64,000 nucleotides of DNA from Agrobacterium tumefaciens (lineage in GTDB: Bacteria > Pseudomonadota > Alphaproteobacteria > Rhizobiales > Rhizobiaceae). Shown here in pieces: positions 55,991 through 64,000 of the stretch. The position numbers and the translations under genes are program-made. Every line of letters starts with the position of its first letter. Within the stretch, counting starts at the first letter, position 1. Where the stretch lies: contig NZ_JXQV01000030.1 in assembly GCF_000834635.1 (NCBI RefSeq), positions 519,017 to 583,016 on the forward strand, written 5' to 3'. Below the pieces are notes generated by a model, which was not told the origin of the DNA, ran no database searches, and was given only the letters and a program-made list of their open reading frames with translations.

Positions 55991-56012
55991 TATGCCAGAC
56001 ATTCATGGCATA
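55991..56012. promoter_or_regulatory. Operator-like inverted repeat between udh and kdgD
   Basis: TATGCCA-N8-TGGCATA, perfect 7-bp arms, 82 bp upstream of udh and 183 bp upstream of kdgD. It is placed to control both divergent units, possibly by a GntR-type uronate regulator; no such regulator gene is in the window. Confidence 0.5.
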
Positions 56013-56133
56013 TCAAGAGCAGATGCACCCGATCTCGACGTGAAACCGTGACCATCACGGCAGCCACACGCTCAACACATCGCCGCCCCTCCCCTACGCA
56101 TCAGGAGATTTTGGCAACTTGTATTATAAGTTA

Positions 56134-58236
<2,103 letters not shown>

Positions 58237-58266
58237 TGATCTCTGAGTGAATGGATCATGACGACA

Positions 58267-58303
58267 AAAGCCGGGCCTCAGAGATGACGCCCGGCTTTCT
58301 TGT
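58267..58303. terminator. Bidirectional terminator between convergent gci and phytase-like gene
   Basis: AAAGCCGGGC and GCCCGGCTTT pair across a 12-base loop, with T-rich flanks on both sides (CTTGTTTT on plus). Confidence 0.85.
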
Positions 58304-58363
58304 TTTATGAGTCCCATTCCTCGGCCTTGCCCTTGTGGCAAGGATGACGAGGCGTCGCACAGA

Positions 58364-60562
58364 TCAGTGTGTGCCCTTCAGATCGACCGGGAAGAACAGT
58401 GTCTCGCCAGACGAATCGTCCACGCCGTCATTATCGGTTACGGCAAATGCCTTGCCGGATTTGTCAAAAGTGAAGCCTTCGAGCTTGTCCACGACGTAGC
58501 CGTTTGTCTGGGCTTTGAGGTCAGGCAAAAAATCATGGACTTCGGTTTTCTTGACCAATGGCAACTCGCCGCCGATCTTGCCGGGCTTCAGGTCAGAGAT
58601 TGCGACGCTGTAGAGCTTCTTGATCTTGGCCTTATCGCCGATCTGGTTGTCGCGCTCGACGATATAGACATTGTCGCCGTGAGCAGTGATTTCGGAAAGG
58701 CCTACCCAGCCATCCTTCGTCTCATCCAGCGGGTAGTGCACGGCGCCCCACTCCTTGGATTTCAGATTGTAGGATACCAGTTTGACCATACCCTTTTCGC
58801 TCTTGCCCCATTCACGCTGAACAGCCATCCAGAGCGTCGCGTCGTCACCCTTGCCGACCAAGGTCACGCCTTCGAAACCGAAGCGGGTTTCTCCCGGCAG
58901 AAGATCTGTTGGTAGTGCGATTTCGGATTTAATCTCGCCCTTGGCGTTGACGTTGTAAAGCGCGTGCGGAACGAGCTTTTCGCTGTTGCCTTCGGATGCG
59001 ACCCAGAAGCCGCCCTTGCCATCGAGGGTGATGCCTTCCATGTCGAGCTTTTGCGCCGGTTGGCCGTCACGCTTTACGCGCAAAACGCTGGTGATGAGCG
59101 CAGGCTTCTTCGTTGCGTCGATGGTGTAGATTGATGGCTGGTTGCCATAGACCGAGTCGGAGATGGCGTAGAGAATGCCATCCTTGTCTGCATCACCCAC
59201 CAGACCGGAAAGAGCACCCCAACCGATTGGCGCACCATCGACCGTTTCCGAGGTGAGCTGCGGATAGGCCGCCTGCCCTTCAGCGCGTTCAAAGATCATG
59301 ACATGCGAACGTGCACCGCCATCTTCTCCCAGATCCGCCTCATTGGCTGTCACCAGCAAGTTGCGCGATGGAATAGCGACAGCGCCTTCTGGTGAAATGC
59401 CGGATGGCAGAAGCTGCATGAGCTGTGGCTCGGCGCCGGTGTCCTTATAGACTCCGACAACAGATGCGCGTTCAGCCAGAACGAAGAAGTATTTTTCACC
59501 GCCGAAGGTGGCAGATTCCAGACCTTCCGGTTCGATGCCCTTCGCCTTGGACCGTTTTTCAGGATAATGACCGATGGCTGCAACTGCCTGTTCCAGGCTG
59601 GAGCCCGCTTCGTAGAGCAGCTTGCCGGTCTTGTCGAAGATGGTGAAGCCGCGCGAACCGCCTTCCCAGTCACCTTCATTGGCGATGACGAGGCGGTCAT
59701 TGTCCAGCCACTTAACGGCATCCGGCTCGCGCTTGCGGGCTTTCTGGCTTTCAGTGAACTTGAGCTGACCGTCTGACTTCGTATCGATTCCCTCAAGATC
59801 AACTGTACCAGCAGAGAAGTGGCTCGTGATCTTGCCGCTCTTACCATCGATGATGGCGATATGGTTGTTTTCCTGAAGCGTAACAACGATCTCGCCATTG
59901 GCATTGATGGCGACGAATTCTGGCTCCGGATCATCAGGCGCGATCTCGGCAATGCCGGTCATCTCGATCTTCTTCAGTGTCGAGCAATCGGCAGCGCCGT
60001 CCTTCAAACCGATGGTTACGAGGAAGCCGGCTGGCAATTGCGGCAGCGCGCCATCATTGACCTTCTCATCGCGCTCATTTTCGATGGCGATGGCTAGGAA
60101 GCTTTTGTCGGGGGAAATCGCAACGGAGTCAGGCTGGCCTCCGAGGTCGCAGCTGGCTTCGATTTTCTTACCAGCAATATCGACAGTGACCAGCTTGCCG
60201 GATGGCTTGACGAAACTTTCAGACGTGTTGACGCCTGCAAAGACCTTCGTACCGGAGGCCACGACCGATGTCGGCTCACCATCCATCATCAGCGCGCCGA
60301 GTGCCTTTGGGGCCTTCGCATCGGTAATGTCGATAAAACCGATGGCACCAAGCGGGCTGTCCGAATAGATCAGCGTCTTGCCGTCCTGGCTCGCCGTGAT
60401 GATTTCAGCTGATGTGACCGTTTTTGCGTCCTTGTCGGACGGCAGGTTCTGCGCGACTGGAAAGGACGCGATGCGGTTGAAAACCTGTTCGGCAGCAGCC
60501 GGAAATGCAACGGATGCGCACAGAGCTGCGGTGAGTGCGGCACTCGGAAAACGAAATGTCAT
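58364..60562 (-). CDS. Exported esterase-like / phytase-family beta-propeller protein
   Basis: 732 residues with a signal peptide (ALTAALCASVAFPAAAEQ). Two propeller-like halves: residues about 30-370 with repeated blade patterns (DSVAISPDKSFLAIAIEN; NDRLVIANEGDWEGGSRGF) and about 400-730 matching the esterase-like activity of phytase family (GVTLVGKGDDATLWMAVQREW; LDKLEGFTFDKSGKAF with acidic residues ADNDG-type here VTDNDGVDDS). Probable periplasmic hydrolase, substrate unknown; a phosphate-scavenging role would be inference. Confidence 0.85.
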   Translation of the reverse strand: MTFRFPSAALTAALCASVAFPAAAEQVFNRIASFPVAQNLPSDKDAKTVTSAEIITASQDGKTLIYSDSPLGAIGFIDITDAKAPKALGALMMDGEPTSVVASGTKVFAGVNTSESFVKPSGKLVTVDIAGKKIEASCDLGGQPDSVAISPDKSFLAIAIENERDEKVNDGALPQLPAGFLVTIGLKDGAADCSTLKKIEMTGIAEIAPDDPEPEFVAINANGEIVVTLQENNHIAIIDGKSGKITSHFSAGTVDLEGIDTKSDGQLKFTESQKARKREPDAVKWLDNDRLVIANEGDWEGGSRGFTIFDKTGKLLYEAGSSLEQAVAAIGHYPEKRSKAKGIEPEGLESATFGGEKYFFVLAERASVVGVYKDTGAEPQLMQLLPSGISPEGAVAIPSRNLLVTANEADLGEDGGARSHVMIFERAEGQAAYPQLTSETVDGAPIGWGALSGLVGDADKDGILYAISDSVYGNQPSIYTIDATKKPALITSVLRVKRDGQPAQKLDMEGITLDGKGGFWVASEGNSEKLVPHALYNVNAKGEIKSEIALPTDLLPGETRFGFEGVTLVGKGDDATLWMAVQREWGKSEKGMVKLVSYNLKSKEWGAVHYPLDETKDGWVGLSEITAHGDNVYIVERDNQIGDKAKIKKLYSVAISDLKPGKIGGELPLVKKTEVHDFLPDLKAQTNGYVVDKLEGFTFDKSGKAFAVTDNDGVDDSSGETLFFPVDLKGTH

Positions 60563-60652
60563 GGTGTCCCCTTCATGGCATTGAAAAATGCATGATGGGT
60601 TCTTGGGCTATTGAGATGACAGGCACATGACAATCTAAATTCACTCATAAAC

Positions 60653-60688
60653 AAAAAGCCCGGCGTGGAAAGCCGGGCTTTTTGCATT
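60653..60688 (-). terminator. Terminator downstream of hupB
   Basis: AAAAAGCCCGGC / GCCGGGCTTTTT, 12 bp each with a 7-base loop and T-runs on both strands, 104 bp after the hupB stop. Confidence 0.85.
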
Positions 60689-60786
60689 TCGGTGGCACCG
60701 TCGCGCTGAACACACAATGGGCCAAATTCATTCCTCGTAAGCCGGAGAGCTGTCAGCGCGCCGCTGGCGCCGCAGCCCCTGGAAAC

Positions 60787-61062
60787 TCAAGAATTAACAG
60801 CGTCCTTCAGGCCCTTGCCTGCAGAGAACTTAGGAACGTTGCGAGCCGGAATATCGACTTCTGCACCCGTGGATGGGTTACGGCCCTTGGAGGCTTCGCG
60901 ACGGCTTACAGTGAAGCTGCCGAAACCTGCGAGACGAATGTCGCCACCGGCCTTTAGTTCGCCCTGGACGGTTTCGAAAACTGCGTCTACCGCAGAAGCG
61001 GCATCAGCCTTCGTAAGACCAGCCTTTTCGGCAACTGCAGAAACGAGCTCATTCTTGTTCAT
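60787..61062 (-). CDS. hupB: DNA-binding protein HU
   Basis: Nucleoid protein, 91 residues from ATG 61062 (MNKNELVSAVAEKAGL), with AGGGGTGG upstream; the frame runs further upstream without homology. The DNA-arm signature GFGSFTVSRREASKGRNP and the tip Pro in VPKFSAGKGLK are present. It is next to lon, the normal order in alphaproteobacteria. Confidence 0.96.
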   Translation of the reverse strand: MNKNELVSAVAEKAGLTKADAASAVDAVFETVQGELKAGGDIRLAGFGSFTVSRREASKGRNPSTGAEVDIPARNVPKFSAGKGLKDAVNS

Positions 61063-61191
61063 GTTTCCACCCCTTTCAATGGTTTGAAACGACTCAAATT
61101 GGATTGGCGCAGAATACTTATCTATTTGCGTACCGCCACCCAAAAGCGCTGGAACGGCCTGAAAAACAAGGGGTCTCAGGACCTTTTCACA

Positions 61192-61225
61192 AAAAAGGCT
61201 GGCATAACTGCCAGCCTTTTTGCGT
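61192..61225 (-). terminator. Terminator of lon
   Basis: AAAAAGGCTGGCA-TAAC-TGCCAGCCTTTTT, 13-bp perfect stem with T-runs on both strands, 43 bp beyond the lon stop. Confidence 0.92.
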
Positions 61226-61263
61226 TTTTGTGCTTATTCAGCATCATGCCTGCCGCGCACGTT

Positions 61264-63681
61264 TCAATGTGCTATTGTCTGACCGGCGTCATCCACGCCC
61301 TCGACAGTCGCTATAACGGGCGTCTCAATGCTGCCATCCCATTCAATCGGCTCGGGCATACGCACAAGCGCGTGCTTGATGACTTCACCCATGCGCGACA
61401 CCGGAATGATCTCCATTCCGTTTTTGACGTTGTCAGGAATATCGGCCAGATCCTTTGCGTTTTCTTCCGGGATCAAGACCTTCTTGATACCGCCCCGCAG
61501 AGCCGCCAGCAATTTTTCCTTCAATCCGCCAATCGGCAGAACGCGACCACGAAGGGTGATTTCACCCGTCATTGCAACATTCTTGTCGACTGCAATGCCC
61601 GTCATGATGGACACGATGGCTGTGGCCATAGCGACACCAGCAGATGGTCCGTCCTTTGGCGTCGCACCTTCCGGTACGTGCACATGGATATCGGACTTGT
61701 CGAACCGTGGAGGCTCGATGCCGAAATCAACCGCACGCGAGCGGACATAAGAGGCCGCTGCCGAGATGGATTCCTTCATGACTTCCTTCAGGTTACCCGT
61801 CACCGTCATGCGGCCCTTGCCAGGCATCATCACGCCTTCGATGGTCAGCAACTCGCCGCCCACTTCTGTCCAAGCCAGACCGGTAACTACACCGACCTGA
61901 TCTTCGCCTTCAGCTTCACCATGGCGGTAGCGCGGAACACCAAGGTAATCGTTGATGTTTGCAGCCGTTACGGCCACAGACGTCGATTTGCCCTTGATGA
62001 TTTCCGTGACAGCCTTGCGCGCAAGCTTCATCAACTCACGCTCGAAGCTGCGAACGCCAGCCTCACGGGTATATTGCTGGCTGATGGCCATCAGAGCATC
62101 GTCGCTGACGGAAAACTCTTCCGGACGCAACGCATGTTCCTTGATCGCCTTCGGCAGCAGGTGACGCTTGGCGATTTCGCGCTTTTCGTCTTCCGTGTAA
62201 CCGGCGATGCGGATGACTTCCATACGGTCCATCAACGGGCCGGGAATGTTCAGCGTGTTGGCTGTGGTTACGAACATAACATCCGACAGGTCATATTCCA
62301 CTTCGAGATAGTGGTCCATGAATGTGGAGTTCTGTTCGGGATCCAACACCTCCAGCAATGCGGATGAAGGGTCGCCACGGAAATCCTGGCCCATCTTGTC
62401 GATTTCATCGAGTAGGAAGAGCGGGTTGGACTTCTTGGCCTTCTTCATCGACTGAACGATCTTGCCGGGCATGGAGCCGATATAGGTCCGGCGGTGACCG
62501 CGGATTTCAGCTTCATCACGGACGCCACCGAGCGCCATGCGAACATATTCGCGGCCGGTTGCCTTCGCGATCGACTTGGCCAGCGAGGTCTTGCCGACGC
62601 CCGGAGGGCCGACGAGGCACAGGATAGGACCACGGATCTTCGTCGCACGGGCCTGAACAGCCAGATACTCAACGATACGTTCCTTGACCTTATCAAGACC
62701 GAAGTGATCCAGCTCGAGTGTTGCCTCGGCTGCATTCAGATCCGTCTTGATCTTGGACTTCTTGCCCCATGGCAAGCCGACCAGCCAATCGATATAATTG
62801 CGCACGACGGTTGCTTCAGCAGACATCGGGCTCATCTGACGCAGCTTCTTCATTTCCGCGTCGGCCTTTTCCTTGGCCTCCTTGGAAAGCTTTGTCTTAG
62901 CAATGCGCTCTTCCAGCTCAGCCATCTCGTCACGGCCATCCTCGCCGTCGCCGAGTTCCTTCTGGATCGCCTTCATCTGTTCGTTCAGATAGTATTCGCG
63001 CTGGGTTTTCTCCATCTGACGCTTGACGCGCGAGCGGATGCGCTTCTCAACCTGAAGAACCGAAATCTCGCCTTCCATAAAGCCGAGCGCCTTTTCAAGG
63101 CGCTGCTTCACGCTGACGGTTTCCAGCATTTCCTGCTTTTCGACGATCTTGATCGAAAGATGGGATGCAACGGTATCAGCAAGCTTGGAATAATCGTCGA
63201 TCTGGCCGGCGGCACCAACCACCTCAGGCGAAATCTTCTTGTTGAGCTTCACATAGCTTTCGAACTCTGAGATCACCGAACGTGACAGAGCTTCGATTTC
63301 GACTGGATCTTCCTCAGGCTCGGAAAGCTGGACGGCAGTCGCTTCGTAAAAATCTTCACGCGCCGTGTAGTCTTCGATGCGCGCGCGGCCTTTGCCTTCC
63401 ACGAGAACCTTGACGGTACCATCGGGCAGTTTCAGCAATTGGAGAACATTTGCGATGGTTCCGACACGGTGAATGGCAGACGTGTCAGGATCGTCATCGC
63501 TGGCGTTAATTTGAGTGACGAGCATGATCTGCTTGTCAGAACCCATGACTTCTTCCAGCGCACGGATGGATTTTTCCCGCCCGACGAACAGTGGAACAAT
63601 CATGTGTGGGAAAACGACAATGTCGCGCAGGGGAAGTACAGGATATGTACCACCAGATGCAGCAGACGGAACGTTTGTCAT
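61264..63681 (-). CDS. lon: ATP-dependent protease Lon
   Basis: 805 residues from ATG 63681 ([20 protein letters not shown]), AGGA seven bases upstream; a TTG at 63696 is less likely. N-terminal substrate domain, coiled-coil linker (about 195-290), AAA+ with Walker [14 protein letters not shown] and Walker [13 protein letters not shown], and protease domain with catalytic Ser in [14 protein letters not shown] and Lys in [14 protein letters not shown]. Degrades misfolded proteins and regulators in the cytoplasm. Confidence 0.96.
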   Translation of the reverse strand: MTNVPSAASGGTYPVLPLRDIVVFPHMIVPLFVGREKSIRALEEVMGSDKQIMLVTQINASDDDPDTSAIHRVGTIANVLQLLKLPDGTVKVLVEGKGRARIEDYTAREDFYEATAVQLSEPEEDPVEIEALSRSVISEFESYVKLNKKISPEVVGAAGQIDDYSKLADTVASHLSIKIVEKQEMLETVSVKQRLEKALGFMEGEISVLQVEKRIRSRVKRQMEKTQREYYLNEQMKAIQKELGDGEDGRDEMAELEERIAKTKLSKEAKEKADAEMKKLRQMSPMSAEATVVRNYIDWLVGLPWGKKSKIKTDLNAAEATLELDHFGLDKVKERIVEYLAVQARATKIRGPILCLVGPPGVGKTSLAKSIAKATGREYVRMALGGVRDEAEIRGHRRTYIGSMPGKIVQSMKKAKKSNPLFLLDEIDKMGQDFRGDPSSALLEVLDPEQNSTFMDHYLEVEYDLSDVMFVTTANTLNIPGPLMDRMEVIRIAGYTEDEKREIAKRHLLPKAIKEHALRPEEFSVSDDALMAISQQYTREAGVRSFERELMKLARKAVTEIIKGKSTSVAVTAANINDYLGVPRYRHGEAEGEDQVGVVTGLAWTEVGGELLTIEGVMMPGKGRMTVTGNLKEVMKESISAAASYVRSRAVDFGIEPPRFDKSDIHVHVPEGATPKDGPSAGVAMATAIVSIMTGIAVDKNVAMTGEITLRGRVLPIGGLKEKLLAALRGGIKKVLIPEENAKDLADIPDNVKNGMEIIPVSRMGEVIKHALVRMPEPIEWDGSIETPVIATVEGVDDAGQTIAH

Positions 63682-64000
63682 ATCATTTCCTTTCAATGGT
63701 CCCCTTGAGAGGGACGCTTGCCGGACTTTCTTGGGGAGGTTCCGGCATATTCTTTGTTGTGACTAGAAGTGGAGTTCGTCACTGTCATTTTCAAGTCACA
63801 AAAGCATATAGCCTCGCGATGAACGCAGGCCTAATTCTTACACACGCTACGCATTACAAGACGCTTCACATTCTTCCGTCTTTTCGTCCCACCTTGCAGA
63901 ATCACAAATCCGGCAAGCGTCGAAAAAACGTCATATCACGCCGCAAATCACTCGAAAACTCTATCGGAGAAGCCAATCCGCTCCAAACGTTAAATCCGGC
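63682..64000. other. Intergenic region upstream of lon
   Basis: 319 bp with no supported gene; it should hold the lon promoter, but I see no clear -35/-10 pair or operator. In related genomes clpX usually lies further upstream, outside this window. Confidence 0.4.

Overview
The window is a chromosomal segment of a Rhizobiales alphaproteobacterium, most likely Agrobacterium or a close Rhizobium relative. The evidence is gene order and protein character: a 14-subunit nuo operon followed by birA, rnj, mce, a DUF1467 gene, proS, lolCD and dnaE; hupB next to lon; an Agrobacterium-type uronate dehydrogenase / kdgD / cycloisomerase cluster; and GTTC-N7-GTTC direct-repeat SOS boxes typical of alphaproteobacterial LexA. 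The species is inference.

Core left part (1-30,515). dinB (5' end cut by the window) is followed by a secreted L,D-transpeptidase and a small exported protein. Almost everything from 2.7 to 29.1 kb is on the minus strand: nuoA-B-C-D-(small exported gene)-E-F-G-H-I-J-K-L-M-N, birA, rnj, mce, DUF1467, proS, lolC, lolD, an unlisted 28-residue membrane peptide behind a triple SOS box, and dnaE. Upstream of nuoA are two tandem identical tRNA-Asp genes and a tRNA-Val.

Integrated element (30,493-47,646). A 17.2 kb element sits in the 3' end of tRNA-Val(TAC), bounded by a 25-bp direct repeat. It encodes a tyrosine integrase, a full capsid-building and packaging set (portal, protease-capsid fusion, HNH nuclease, connectors, small and large terminase) and a tape-measure protein with an embedded M15-type peptidase region. 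I find no tail tube, baseplate, fibre, lysis, replication or repressor gene. It therefore looks more like a capsid-forming phage satellite, or a derivative of one, than a complete prophage. Its right end carries small unknown genes and a two-gene cargo, a DUF4747-like cytosolic protein plus a four-helix membrane protein, behind a candidate SOS box; this is a plausible abortive-infection type defence module.

Accessory part (47.7-58.3 kb). A lanthipeptide-like cluster lies at 47.7-54.7 kb: a subtilisin-like protease and a possible small I9-type inhibitor on the minus strand, and divergently a 408-residue repetitive Cys/Thr-rich precursor candidate, an APH-like kinase, a HopA1-like protein and a LanC-like cyclase. 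This enzyme trio matches class V lanthipeptide logic (kinase plus HopA1-like lyase plus cyclase), but the precursor has about eleven three-cysteine modules in three sequence types, which is unusual. The uronate catabolic cluster (udh, divergent kdgD-gci) follows.

Right end (58.3-64 kb). A periplasmic esterase-like phytase-family protein, hupB and lon, all minus strand, return to core gene order.
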